From contig NZ_KI421513.1 in assembly GCF_000473325.1 (NCBI RefSeq), positions 2,117,217 to 2,181,216 on the forward strand: a stretch of DNA of 64,000 nt, given 5' to 3'. This DNA comes from Leisingera caerulea DSM 24564. Lineage in GTDB: Bacteria > Pseudomonadota > Alphaproteobacteria > Rhodobacterales > Rhodobacteraceae. Both the position numbers and the translations under genes were made by a program. Under the pieces are notes generated by a model that was given only the letters and a program-made list of their open reading frames with translations, was not told the origin of the DNA and made no database searches. This document shows positions 38,385 to 46,915 of this stretch, one piece after another; positions within the stretch are counted from its first letter, which is position 1; each line of letters starts with the position of its first letter.

Positions 38385-38405
38385 GTTGACTCTCCTGATG
38401 ATGTC

Positions 38406-39503
38406 TTAGCGTTTGTAGTTCTGAGTGACGAAAGGCAGGGCGACGATCTCAGCCGGTTGCGCCTTGCCGCGGATGATGAGGTTCACCTTGGTTCCCGGCG
38501 CGGCATGGTCGGCCGCAACATAGCCCATGGCGACCGGGCCGCCGACGGTGGGGCCGAAGCTGCCCGAGGTGATGGTGCCGAGAGTATCGCCGCCTTCGCT
38601 TTGAACTTCCACACCCTGACGGGCGGGGGCGCGGCCTTCGGGTTTGATGCCGAGCAGTTTCTTGGACGGGCCCTCGGCCAGTTCCTTCTGGATGCGGGCG
38701 GCACCGGGGAAGCCGCCTTCTTCCTTGCGGCGCTTCTGGATGGCCCAGGAGAGCGACGCCTCGATCGGCGAGGTCGACTGGTCGATGTCGTTGCCATAGA
38801 GGCAAAGGCCGGCCTCCAGGCGCAGGCTGTCGCGGGCGCCGAGGCCTGCCGGTTCGCAATCGTCATGGGCCAGGAACAGTTTGGAAATGCGGATGGCATC
38901 GGCTTCCGGGATCGAGATTTCGTAGCCGTCCTCGCCGGTGTAGCCCAGGCGCGAGATGCGGCACTCGGCGCCGTCAATGTCTGCCACGGTGGTTTCCATG
39001 AACTTCAGGTCACGGGCGGCGGGGCAAAGTCCGCCCACCACGTCCTCGGCCTTGGGGCCCTGCACGGCAACCAGCGCGCGGTCGAAGATCTCAGTCACTT
39101 CGACGCCGTCCAGGTTGGCCTGCATGTGCGGGATGTCCTGGTGGCGCAGCGCGGCATTCACCACGACAAAGTAGTGGTCGCCGGCGTTGGAGACGATCAG
39201 GTCGTCCATGATGCCGCCGTCTTCGTTGGTGAAGAAGCCGTAGCGGGCCTTGCCCTCTTTCAGGGAGGCATAGGCCTGCGGGCAAAGCGTTTCGAGCTTC
39301 TCGCCCACATTGTCGCCGCGCAGGATCACCTGGCCCATGTGGGAGACGTCAAACAGCGCGGCCTTTTCGCGGCACTGCTTGTGCTCGCCCATGATGCCCA
39401 TGGGGTACTGGACCGGCATTTCCCAGCCGGCGAAGTCGACCATCTTGCCGCCAAGCTCGACGTGCAGGTCATAAAGCGGGGTGCGTTTGGGTGCGTCGGT
39501 CAT
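38406..39503 (-). CDS. gcvT: Aminomethyltransferase (T-protein)
   Basis: A 365-residue enzyme moving the methylene group from aminomethyl-GcvH to tetrahydrofolate and releasing ammonia. The GcvT fold begins with TPLYDLHVELGGKMVDFAGWEMP, followed by the folate-binding core with MDDLIVSNAGDHYFVVVN and a C-terminal barrel. AAAGG lies about 9 bases before the ATG. First of the T-H-P block and separated from the symporter gene by a strong hairpin. Confidence 0.95.
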   Translation of the reverse strand: MTDAPKRTPLYDLHVELGGKMVDFAGWEMPVQYPMGIMGEHKQCREKAALFDVSHMGQVILRGDNVGEKLETLCPQAYASLKEGKARYGFFTNEDGGIMDDLIVSNAGDHYFVVVNAALRHQDIPHMQANLDGVEVTEIFDRALVAVQGPKAEDVVGGLCPAARDLKFMETTVADIDGAECRISRLGYTGEDGYEISIPEADAIRISKLFLAHDDCEPAGLGARDSLRLEAGLCLYGNDIDQSTSPIEASLSWAIQKRRKEEGGFPGAARIQKELAEGPSKKLLGIKPEGRAPARQGVEVQSEGGDTLGTITSGSFGPTVGGPVAMGYVAADHAAPGTKVNLIIRGKAQPAEIVALPFVTQNYKR

Positions 39504-39540
39504 CCTGTGCAGCCTTTGAATTTTTATGGTTTCGGGGTGG

Positions 39541-39565
39541 GGGAGGGCGCAGGGCGCGCCCTCCC
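39541..39565. terminator. Strong hairpin between symporter and gcvT
   Basis: Perfect 10-base arms (GGGAGGGCGC and GCGCCCTCCC) with a 5-base loop in the 69-base gap. No U-run on either strand, so it may be an mRNA processing or stability element dividing the operon. No glycine riboswitch fits in this gap. Confidence 0.6.
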
Positions 39566-39572
39566 GGAGGGA

Positions 39573-40943
39573 TTACTCGGCAGCGTGGCCGGCTTCTTCC
39601 GATTTGCCGCCGGTGGCGAAGAACTCTTTCGTCACCTTGAAGACGATCGGGCTCAGCAGCGCCAGGGCAACCAAGTTCGGGATGGCCATCATCGCGTTCA
39701 GCGTGTCAGCCAGCAGCCAAATGAAGCCCAGGTCGGCAGTTGCGCCAAAGTAGATCGCGATGATCCACAGGATGCGGTAAGGCAGCATCACCTTCACACC
39801 GAACAGGAACTCCATGCACTTCTCGCCATAATAGGACCAACCGAGGATGGTGGTGAAGGCAAAGATCGACAGTGCGATGGCGATCAGGTAGCCGCCGATG
39901 CCCGGAAGCGAGGTTTCGAACGCCAGCGAGGTGAGCGCCGCACCGGATTCACCTGAGGTCCAGGCGCCGGACGCGATGATCGCCAGTCCGGTGATAGAGC
40001 ACACGATGATCGTGTCGATGAAGGTGCCCAGCATGGCGATCAGGCCCTGGTTGACCGGGCCTTTGGTCTCAGCCGCTGCGTGGGCGATCGGGGCAGACCC
40101 CAGGCCTGCTTCGTTGGAGAACACGCCGCGGGCCACGCCAAAGCGGATCGCTGCCCAGACTGCCGCACCGGCAAAGCCGCCTTCGGCTGCGGACGGCGTG
40201 AAAGCATAAGTGAAGACCATGCCGAAGGCGGTGCCGATTGCATCTGCGTTGATGACCAGCACGATCAGGCCGGCGATGATGTAGCTGACCGCCATGAACG
40301 GAACCAGCGCGCCGGCCACAGCGCCGATGCGGGTGATGCCGCCCAGGATCACAGCGCCGGTCAGAACCATCAGCACGATGCCGGTGATGGAGGTGCTGAA
40401 GCCGAAGTTGGCTTCCAGAACCTGCGCCACGCCGTTGGCCTGCACGCCGTTGCCGATCCCGAAGGCCGCGATGGAGCCGAACACGGCAAAGGCGACGCCC
40501 AGCCAGGCCCATTTCGCGCCAAGGCCGTTCTTGATGTAGTACATCGGGCCGCCGACATAGTTGCCCTCTTCATCCTGTTCGCGGAATTTCACGGCGCAGA
40601 CGGCTTCGGAGTATTTGGTGGCCATGCCGACCAGCGCAGTCATCCACATCCAGAACAGCGCGCCCGGGCCGCCGAGGAACACGGCGGTGGCGACGCCTGC
40701 GATGTTGCCGGTGCCGATGGTGGCCGACAGGGCGGTCATCAGCGCGTTGAACGGGGTGATCTGGCCTTCGCCGGTGCCTTCACGGCCCTGGAACATCAGG
40801 CCAAAACCCATGCCCAGTTTCCGGATCGGCATGAACTTCAGGCCAACCTGAAGGAAGAAGCCGACGCCGAGAATGAGGACCAGCATCATCGGCCCCCAAA
40901 CCACGCCGTTTACGGCTCCTACGATTGAATTTAACGCTTCCAT
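39573..40943 (-). CDS. Sodium:alanine/glycine symporter (AGCS family)
   Basis: A 456-residue inner-membrane carrier with about ten helices, importing alanine or glycine with a cation. Family signatures are visible: FNALMTALSATIGTGNIAGV near the N-terminus and the conserved FSNEAGLGSAPIAHAAAE. GGGAGGAG lies 4 bases before the ATG. It lies between lipA and gcvT on the same strand, so it can supply glycine to the cleavage system. Confidence 0.93.
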   Translation of the reverse strand: MEALNSIVGAVNGVVWGPMMLVLILGVGFFLQVGLKFMPIRKLGMGFGLMFQGREGTGEGQITPFNALMTALSATIGTGNIAGVATAVFLGGPGALFWMWMTALVGMATKYSEAVCAVKFREQDEEGNYVGGPMYYIKNGLGAKWAWLGVAFAVFGSIAAFGIGNGVQANGVAQVLEANFGFSTSITGIVLMVLTGAVILGGITRIGAVAGALVPFMAVSYIIAGLIVLVINADAIGTAFGMVFTYAFTPSAAEGGFAGAAVWAAIRFGVARGVFSNEAGLGSAPIAHAAAETKGPVNQGLIAMLGTFIDTIIVCSITGLAIIASGAWTSGESGAALTSLAFETSLPGIGGYLIAIALSIFAFTTILGWSYYGEKCMEFLFGVKVMLPYRILWIIAIYFGATADLGFIWLLADTLNAMMAIPNLVALALLSPIVFKVTKEFFATGGKSEEAGHAAE

Positions 40944-40968
40944 GGGTCTCCTCCCGCTTGCGTTAAGG

Positions 40969-41913
40969 TTAAATGCCCTTTGCCAAAGCCATCTGACGGG
41001 CCTCTTTCAGGGCGGCAAAATCTTCATCCGCGTGGAACGATGAACGGGTCAGCGGTGTCGCCGACACGTGCAAGAAGCCCTTGGCGCGGGCGATCTGTTC
41101 CAGCTGCGCAAATTCTTCCGGCGACCAGAAGCGGTCGATCGGGTGATGTTTGGGGGTGGGCTGCAGGTACTGGCCCACGGTCAGGAAATCGACCTGAGCG
41201 GCGCGCAGGTCATCCATCACCTGGCGCACATCATCCAAGGTTTCGCCCAGGCCGACCATGATGCCGGACTTGGTGAACAGCTGGGGGTTGGCGCGCTTGG
41301 CATCATCCAGCAGCCGCAACGAAGTATAGTAGCGCGCGCCGGGACGCACACGCGGATAGAGGCGCGGCACGGTTTCCAGGTTGTGGTTGAACACATCCGG
41401 TGCGGCCTCGAACACCGCCTGCGCGGCTTCGCCCTTGCCCAGGAAGTCCGGGGTCAGCACCTCGATGGTGGTGCCGGGGTTCTGGTGGCGGGTGGCGCGG
41501 ATGGTCTGGGCGATGTGTTCAGCGCCGCCGTCCTCCAGATCATCCCGGTCAACGGAGGTGATCACCACATGGCGCAGGCCCAGCTTCTTGACCGCCGCCG
41601 CAACCCGGCCCGGCTCAAATGCGTCCAGCGTGTCCGGCTTGCCCGTGGTCACGTTGCAGAAGGAACAGCCGCGGGTGCAGACCTCGCCCATGATCATCAT
41701 GGTGGCGTGGCGCTTGGACCAGCATTCGCCGATGTTGGGGCAGGCGGCCTCTTCGCAAACGGTGGCCAGATCATGCTCCCGCATCAGCTTGCGGGTCTCG
41801 TAATACTCCGCGCTTTCGATCTTCTTTTTGCGGATCCATTTCGGTTTGCGCGGGATGGCGCTGTCGGCCTTGTGGGCCTTTTCCGGATGGCGGGGGCGCA
41901 GCTGGATTGTCAT
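40969..41913 (-). CDS. lipA: Lipoyl synthase
   Basis: A 314-residue radical-SAM enzyme inserting two sulfurs into octanoylated carrier proteins such as GcvH. The auxiliary cluster Cys are 53, 58 and 64 ([12 protein letters not shown]) and the radical-SAM Cys are 79, 83 and 86 (CTRGCSFC). Length is standard. It starts 18 bases after the lpdA stop and precedes the symporter by 25 bases, suggesting one transcript. Confidence 0.96.
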   Translation of the reverse strand: MTIQLRPRHPEKAHKADSAIPRKPKWIRKKKIESAEYYETRKLMREHDLATVCEEAACPNIGECWSKRHATMMIMGEVCTRGCSFCNVTTGKPDTLDAFEPGRVAAAVKKLGLRHVVITSVDRDDLEDGGAEHIAQTIRATRHQNPGTTIEVLTPDFLGKGEAAQAVFEAAPDVFNHNLETVPRLYPRVRPGARYYTSLRLLDDAKRANPQLFTKSGIMVGLGETLDDVRQVMDDLRAAQVDFLTVGQYLQPTPKHHPIDRFWSPEEFAQLEQIARAKGFLHVSATPLTRSSFHADEDFAALKEARQMALAKGI

Positions 41914-41931
41914 CTGACAATTTTCTCCCGT

Positions 41932-43314
41932 TCAGGCGTGAATGGCGCGGCCAAGCGCGTCGAGGCAGGCTTCTTTCACCGCTTCGCCCATCGCCGGGTG
42001 CGCGTGGCAGGTGCGGGCGACATCCTCGACCGTGGCGCCCTTGGTCATCGCCAGCACCAGCTCGGCAATCAGGTCGCCGCCATGCGCGCCGCAAATATGG
42101 GCACCGAGGATCTTGCCGCCGGGTGTTGCCAGCACCTTCACCGCGCCGTCGGTTTCACCGGTGGAGCGGGCGCGGGAGTTGGCCATGAAGGCGAATTTTC
42201 CCGTGATGTAGTCGGTGCCTGCCTCTTTCAGCGCTTCCTCGGTCTGGCCGACGGAGGCAACCTCGGGGTCGGTGTAAACCACGCCCGGCACGGTGTTGTA
42301 ATCCACATGGCCGTGCTGGCCTGCCAGCATCTCGACACAGGCGACGCCGTCTTCCTCTGCTTTGTGCGCCAGCATCGGCCCAGGCACACAGTCGCCGATG
42401 GCAAAGATGCCCGGAACGGAGGTAGAGAAGCGCTCGTCCACCTCAATGAAGCCCCTTGGGTTGATGGAAACGCCCAAGTCTTCCAGGCCCAGCCCGCGGG
42501 TTACCGGGCGGCGGCCGATGGCGACCAGCACCTTGTCTGCTTCAAGCTGCTCTTCCTTGTCCTTGCCGACGCGGTCCAGCGTCAGGGTCAGGCCGTTTTC
42601 GCCCTTTTCGACGGTCTTCAGCGCGCGGCCCAGCTGGAACTTCAGCCCGCGCTTGCTCAGCGCCCGCTGGGACAGCTTGGCGATCTCGCCGTCGATGCCG
42701 GGCAGGATACGGTCGAGGTATTCCACAACCGTGACCTTGGAACCAAGGCGTGACCAGACCTGACCGAGTTCAAGCCCAATCACGCCGGCGCCGATCACCA
42801 CCAGATGCTCCGGCGCGGCGTCCAGCGCCAGTGCTCCGGTGCTGCTCAGCACATCCACCTCGTCGATTTCCACGCCGGGGAGGGCGGCGGGTTCCGATCC
42901 GGTGGCGATGAGGATGTTTTTTGCAGTGTAGCTATCGTCTCCCACCTTGACCTGGCCAGGCGCCGGAATGCTGGCCCAGCCTTCGATGTGGTCGACACCG
43001 TTCTTCTTGAACAGAAACGCGATGCCCTTGGTCAGGTCGCCGACGATTTTGTCCTTGCGCGCCATCAGCGCACCCAGGTCCAGGCTGGCGCCCTCGACGG
43101 CGATGCCATGTGCGGACAGATGGGACAGCTCGGCATATTTGGCGGAGGAGGTCAGCAGCGCCTTGGAAGGGATGCAGCCGACGTTGAGGCAGGTGCCGCC
43201 CAGCGCGCCGCGGCCTTCGACGCAGGCCACCTTCATGCCCAGCTGCGCCGCGCGGATTGCTGCGACATAACCGCCCGGCCCAGCCCCGATCACGATCAGA
43301 TCATATGCGCTCAT
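41932..43314 (-). CDS. lpdA: Dihydrolipoyl dehydrogenase (L-protein)
   Basis: A 460-residue flavoenzyme reoxidising dihydrolipoyl-GcvH with NAD. The FAD motif is IGAGPGGYVAA (9-19), the redox disulfide is Cys42/Cys47 (GGTCLNVGCIPSK), the NAD motif is VIGAGVIGLELG and the active-site His-Glu is in HAHPAMGE. GGAGGAG lies 7 bases before the ATG. First gene of the leftward glycine-cleavage cluster; divergent from an XRE-cupin regulator. It could also serve 2-oxoacid dehydrogenases, but the linkage here is to gcv genes. Confidence 0.95.
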   Translation of the reverse strand: MSAYDLIVIGAGPGGYVAAIRAAQLGMKVACVEGRGALGGTCLNVGCIPSKALLTSSAKYAELSHLSAHGIAVEGASLDLGALMARKDKIVGDLTKGIAFLFKKNGVDHIEGWASIPAPGQVKVGDDSYTAKNILIATGSEPAALPGVEIDEVDVLSSTGALALDAAPEHLVVIGAGVIGLELGQVWSRLGSKVTVVEYLDRILPGIDGEIAKLSQRALSKRGLKFQLGRALKTVEKGENGLTLTLDRVGKDKEEQLEADKVLVAIGRRPVTRGLGLEDLGVSINPRGFIEVDERFSTSVPGIFAIGDCVPGPMLAHKAEEDGVACVEMLAGQHGHVDYNTVPGVVYTDPEVASVGQTEEALKEAGTDYITGKFAFMANSRARSTGETDGAVKVLATPGGKILGAHICGAHGGDLIAELVLAMTKGATVEDVARTCHAHPAMGEAVKEACLDALGRAIHA

Positions 43315-43382
43315 TTGGTTTCTCCTCCGAATAACGGTTCAGGACCGGCACGTATGCTGCCGTATACGACGTCTCGTCTCCT

Positions 43383-43430
43383 ATAGGAAACTTTTTCCCT
43401 TTTGCAAACTAAAAGTGCTGATAGGGAAAT
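43383..43430. promoter_or_regulatory. Divergent operator region with AGGAAA/AGGGAAA repeats
   Basis: ATAGGAAA (43383-43390) is followed by its inverted form TTTCCC and then by a direct repeat ATAGGGAAA (43421-43429). TTTTGCAAA lies between. These repeats sit in the 173-base divergent region between lpdA and the XRE-cupin gene and are candidate binding sites for it. Confidence 0.45.
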
Positions 43431-43487
43431 TTTGACCCGCGAATACATCAAAGCTAAGCTGCTTCCGGAACAGGAGAATTCGCAGAA

Positions 43488-44102
43488 ATGGAACCAATTC
43501 CCTCAGAAGAAACAGGACTGGGCCCCGAGGCCATGGAGGCTCCGGACGGGGAAGTCTTGGGGAAAATGATTCGCGACGCCCGCAAGGAGAAGGGGCTGAC
43601 GCTGGAGGAAGCGGCCAAGGCAGCGGCCATCGGGCGCTCGACTTTGTCGAAGATCGAGAACAACCAGACCCGTCCCAGTTTCGAGATCATCCGCCGCCTG
43701 ATGCAGACGCTGGAGCTGGAGACGCCGCAGCTGTTCGTGCAGTCCGGTCAAAGCGGCGTTACCGGGCGGCGGGACTTCACCCGCACCGGCGAGGGCGAGC
43801 ACAAGGAAACCACGACCTACGACCACGAGCTGCTGTGCAGCGAGCTGACCAGCAAGCGCATGGTGCCCTATATCAGCACCATCAAGGCCCGCGATGTCAC
43901 CGAATTCGACAATTGGGTGCGCCACCAGGGCGAAGAGTTCATGTTTGTGCTGAGCGGCGAGGTGATCCTCTATACTGAGCATTACCGGCCGCTGCGCATG
44001 GGGCCGGGCGACTCGGTCTATTACGACAGCGGCATGGGCCATGGCTGCGTGTCGGTCAGCGCGGATGACGCCAAGGTGCTTTGGGTCTCGCTGGAAGTGT
44101 GA
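43488..44102 (+). CDS. XRE-family regulator with C-terminal cupin sensor
   Basis: A 204-residue regulator. The N-terminal helix-turn-helix spans about 23-80 (LTLEEAAKAAAIGRSTLSKIE) and the C-terminal cupin_2 domain about 125-200 (HQGEEFMFVLSGEVILYTEH...GPGDSVYYDSGMGHG). The cupin probably senses a small metabolite. Divergent from lpdA, so control of the lipoate/glycine-cleavage genes and of itself is the simplest inference. AGGAG lies before the ATG. Confidence 0.88.
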   Translation: MEPIPSEETGLGPEAMEAPDGEVLGKMIRDARKEKGLTLEEAAKAAAIGRSTLSKIENNQTRPSFEIIRRLMQTLELETPQLFVQSGQSGVTGRRDFTRTGEGEHKETTTYDHELLCSELTSKRMVPYISTIKARDVTEFDNWVRHQGEEFMFVLSGEVILYTEHYRPLRMGPGDSVYYDSGMGHGCVSVSADDAKVLWVSLEV

Positions 44103-44203
44103 CGGGGATGCTGCCCGGCGGGCCGCAGACCCGGACTGCCGGTTAAGCCGCTTTTCCGGGCCGTCAGCTTGGCATACACCTGCTGGAAAGGAGGCGCGCT
44201 GCC

Positions 44204-44872
44204 ATGAAACTGGACCCTGTTGATATCTCGAAAACGGCCTCGGCTTCGGCAGCGGTGTTCGAGGCCCTGCGCCAGGCCATCATCGAGGGGCGGCTGGCGG
44301 AGGGGGAGCCGCTCCGCCAGGATGAGATAGCCCGCCGCTTCAAGACCAGCAGGCTGCCCGTGCGCGAGGCAATCAACCGTCTGGAGGAGCACGGGCTGGT
44401 CCGGACCCAGCGCTTCAAGGGTGCGGTGGTGGCCGGACTGTCGGCGGATGAAGCCGCCGAGATCTTTGACTTCCGCGCGCTGCTTGAGCCGGAAATCATC
44501 CGCGATGCAGTGCCGCGTATGCCGCCAGAGCTGCTGGCACAGGCCCGCGCTGACTTTGCGGCTTTTGACGCCTCGAAAAATCCGATGGAATGGGGGGTGC
44601 TGAACCGCGCCTTCCATGACGGGCTGTACAGTGCCAGCAAGCTGACCTTTTTCCGCGAGGCGGCCAGCGGCGCAATGGACCGGATCGACCGCTATATCCG
44701 GGCGCAGCTGGTGATGAGCAACGGCATGGAACGCGCTGGCCGGGAGCATCTTGCCATCCTGGAGGCCTGCGAAGCGGGCGATGCCCGGCGGGCCTCGGAC
44801 CTGACCAGAGCGCATATTCTGGAAGCCAAAGCATCCTTGCTGGCGCATTTCCCGGTGCTTTCGGGGGCCTGA
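44204..44872 (+). CDS. GntR-family regulator, FCD type
   Basis: A 222-residue regulator with an N-terminal winged helix (about 14-75, DEIARRFKTSRLPVREAINRL) and an all-helical FCD ligand domain with the family metal-site pattern (FRALLEPEII, NRAFHDGLY, REHLAILEA). AAAGGAGG lies 10 bases upstream of the ATG. It stands alone, about 100 bases after the XRE gene on the same strand. Target genes unknown. Confidence 0.88.
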   Translation: MKLDPVDISKTASASAAVFEALRQAIIEGRLAEGEPLRQDEIARRFKTSRLPVREAINRLEEHGLVRTQRFKGAVVAGLSADEAAEIFDFRALLEPEIIRDAVPRMPPELLAQARADFAAFDASKNPMEWGVLNRAFHDGLYSASKLTFFREAASGAMDRIDRYIRAQLVMSNGMERAGREHLAILEACEAGDARRASDLTRAHILEAKASLLAHFPVLSGA

Positions 44873-45357
44873 CAGCCGCAGGAGACCGCTATGCCGGCAT
44901 AAGTCCCAAGCTTCCGGCCATACTGTCCATGCTCCCAAGCGCCGGCTGGCGAGCGTGATGATCAGCAGCTCTGGCCTCCTGGCGGATGGGGGGGCGGCCA
45001 GGGCTGCGCGATAAGCAGCATGCGCCCGCCCGGCCGGCGCGGGGCACCCGCCGCGTGAAGGCCTGCTGCCGGGCCTGGCCGCCGGTATTGCCCCGGACAA
45101 TGCAGCCAAAAACCGTGATATCCGCGGCGCCCGCCGCAGTTCCCGCGAGGCCCGGCCAAATGCCGGGAAAGGCGCGGGGCCGCCGAAGCTGCAGCAACCG
45201 GGGTTTCTTGCCGTTACTTCATTCCGGAACAGGGCGGCTGCTGGCTGCAAACCGTTTTAAATAACGCAGCGGTGGCGGGTTTGACCGCCTTGACGGGGGC
45301 AGGGCGCGCCGGGCTTGGTCCCTCCGGCAGACCGGCAGCGGCACAACAAGGGCGCTG
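44873..45357. other. Intergenic region, nothing recognised
   Basis: About 485 GC-rich bases between the convergent GntR and kinase genes. Short overlapping frames on both strands lack ribosome-binding signals and domains; no clear terminator was seen. Confidence 0.5.
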
Positions 45358-46449
45358 TCAGGCCGGCTTCTGCATCTGGTTTTTTTCAAGGCAGACCAGA
45401 AACCGGATCGTCGTGCCGGTCTCCGCGTGCGGATCGCACCAGATTGTCCCGTTATGACGCTTGGCGATTTTGGCGCAGGTTGCCAGTCCAAGACCGGTGC
45501 CAGGCTGGTCGCTGCCGCGCTGCAGCCGCTTGAAGGGCTCAAATATCTTCTCCCGGTACTCCGGCGGAACGCCAATCCCGTTATCCGCCACAGAGATCAT
45601 CACGCCGGCGCCCGCGGGTTCGGCGGTCACGGAGATTTCGGGTGTTATGCCGCCGCTGTACTTGATGGCGTTGCCGATCAGGTTTTGCAGCAACTGCACG
45701 ATGTCCGGCGGGAAACACGAGACGCTCAACCCGCCGGGCTGCCATTCGATCCGGGCGCCGGATGCCGCAAGATCCTGCGCCATAACAGCGCGCAGGCTGT
45801 CGAACAGGCTCTCGACAGTGACATATTCCGCGGTGCCATTGCTGTGCGGGTTGATATGGCTTGCCAGCCGTTCAATCAGCTCGGAGGTCTTGCGGACCGA
45901 CTTTTTCATCAGCTCCAGCTGCCGTGCCACCTCGTCAAATTCCCCGTCTTGGTAATCCTCCTGAATCTGGTCGCTGAGAAACTTGATGGCCCTGAGCGGC
46001 GCCCGCATGTCATGCACCAGCACATCGGAAAACAGCCGCAGCTCATTCTGCTGCTCCTGGATTCTCCAGCGCATTTCCGCGACCTTCAACCCGTTGGCAA
46101 CCATCCGCTGGAGAGCCTCGGCAGTAATGGCGGATTTGGGAATGTAATCGCTGGCGCCTGCCAGAATGACACTCTTGGCGATTTCCTCGTCGCCTTGGCC
46201 GGTGGTCATAAACAGAACTGCCCGCGGCCAGGTTGCCGTCAGCTGCGCGATAAGGTCCAGCCCGGTGCCGTCCGGCAGAAGGTAGTCCAGAATGATCACG
46301 TCAACCGGCAGACCGGCTTGAGACAAGGCGCCTTTGCCGCTGTCCGCCTCGAAGACCTTGGCATCCGGGTGCGATTGCAGCAGCAGCCTGCGCACGAGCT
46401 TCCGGTCACCAGCGTCGTCGTCAATGATCAGGATGTTGAGAACCGTCAT
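45358..46449 (-). CDS. Receiver-histidine kinase hybrid (REC-HK)
   Basis: A 363-residue cytoplasmic kinase with an N-terminal receiver domain (acidic DDD at 10-12, phospho-acceptor Asp55, Lys105). A short linker leads to a HisKA domain with His146 (VHDMRAPLRAIKF). The ATPase domain has intact N (NLIGNAIKY), G1 (DNGIGVP), F and G2 (GTGLGLA) boxes. No membrane segment. I used the ATG at 46449, with AAAGG upstream, which lies 29 bases inside the preceding receiver gene. This is the only catalytically complete kinase in the four-gene cluster. Confidence 0.9.
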   Translation of the reverse strand: MTVLNILIIDDDAGDRKLVRRLLLQSHPDAKVFEADSGKGALSQAGLPVDVIILDYLLPDGTGLDLIAQLTATWPRAVLFMTTGQGDEEIAKSVILAGASDYIPKSAITAEALQRMVANGLKVAEMRWRIQEQQNELRLFSDVLVHDMRAPLRAIKFLSDQIQEDYQDGEFDEVARQLELMKKSVRKTSELIERLASHINPHSNGTAEYVTVESLFDSLRAVMAQDLAASGARIEWQPGGLSVSCFPPDIVQLLQNLIGNAIKYSGGITPEISVTAEPAGAGVMISVADNGIGVPPEYREKIFEPFKRLQRGSDQPGTGLGLATCAKIAKRHNGTIWCDPHAETGTTIRFLVCLEKNQMQKPA

Positions 46450-46915
46450 CGGACACCTTTCTGATGTGAACTTCGGGCAGTTCAACGATGCGCCAGTAAT
46501 GGTCGAGCGTCGCCATCAGGTCGACAAACATGTCTCCGGCATTGGACTTGAGAATGTAGCCGGCCACATTGTTGGCATAGGCCGCAGAGATGTCCCTTTC
46601 GTCCTCAGATGTTGTCAGCACGATAAACAGGATCTTGCGCAGCACAGGATCGGCGCGGATCTCCTCCAGCAGTTCAATGCCGTTTTTCCGGGGCATGTTG
46701 ATATCGCTCAGCACCACGAAGCTGGGCGGCGGCACCTGGCTCATTTCGCCGCGCAGGAAGGCCAAAGCCTCGACACCGTCGGTGAACCGCTGAATCGGAT
46801 TGGCGATCTTGGCCCGGCTGAAAGCGCGGCGCAGGGCCTTGGCATCGCCGTCATCATCCTCGACAAGAACGATATTAAGGGCAGGGCGGCCTGCGGGGGG
46901 ACTGTTGAGTGTCAT
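46421..46915 (-). CDS. Single-domain response regulator (Rcp1-like)
   Basis: A 164-residue receiver domain without output domain, resembling the Rcp1 type that partners phytochrome-like or sensory kinases. Acidic pocket EDDD at 19-22, phospho-acceptor Asp71 (LSDINMP), Thr101 and Lys123. Its start overlaps the stop of the degenerate kinase gene by ATGA. It may relay phosphate between the kinases and the other receivers in the operon. Confidence 0.9.
   Translation of the reverse strand: MTLNSPPAGRPALNIVLVEDDDGDAKALRRAFSRAKIANPIQRFTDGVEALAFLRGEMSQVPPPSFVVLSDINMPRKNGIELLEEIRADPVLRKILFIVLTTSEDERDISAAYANNVAGYILKSNAGDMFVDLMATLDHYWRIVELPEVHIRKVSDDGSQHPDH

Noticed and set aside
39504..39572. Possible glycine riboswitch before gcvT
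   Set aside because: The gap is only 69 bases and is filled by a GC hairpin; no tandem aptamer fits. The gcvH-gcvP and lpdA upstream regions do not show one either.
37974..39956. 660-residue plus-strand open frame
   Set aside because: Antisense across gcvH, gcvT and part of the symporter gene; no domain or start signal.
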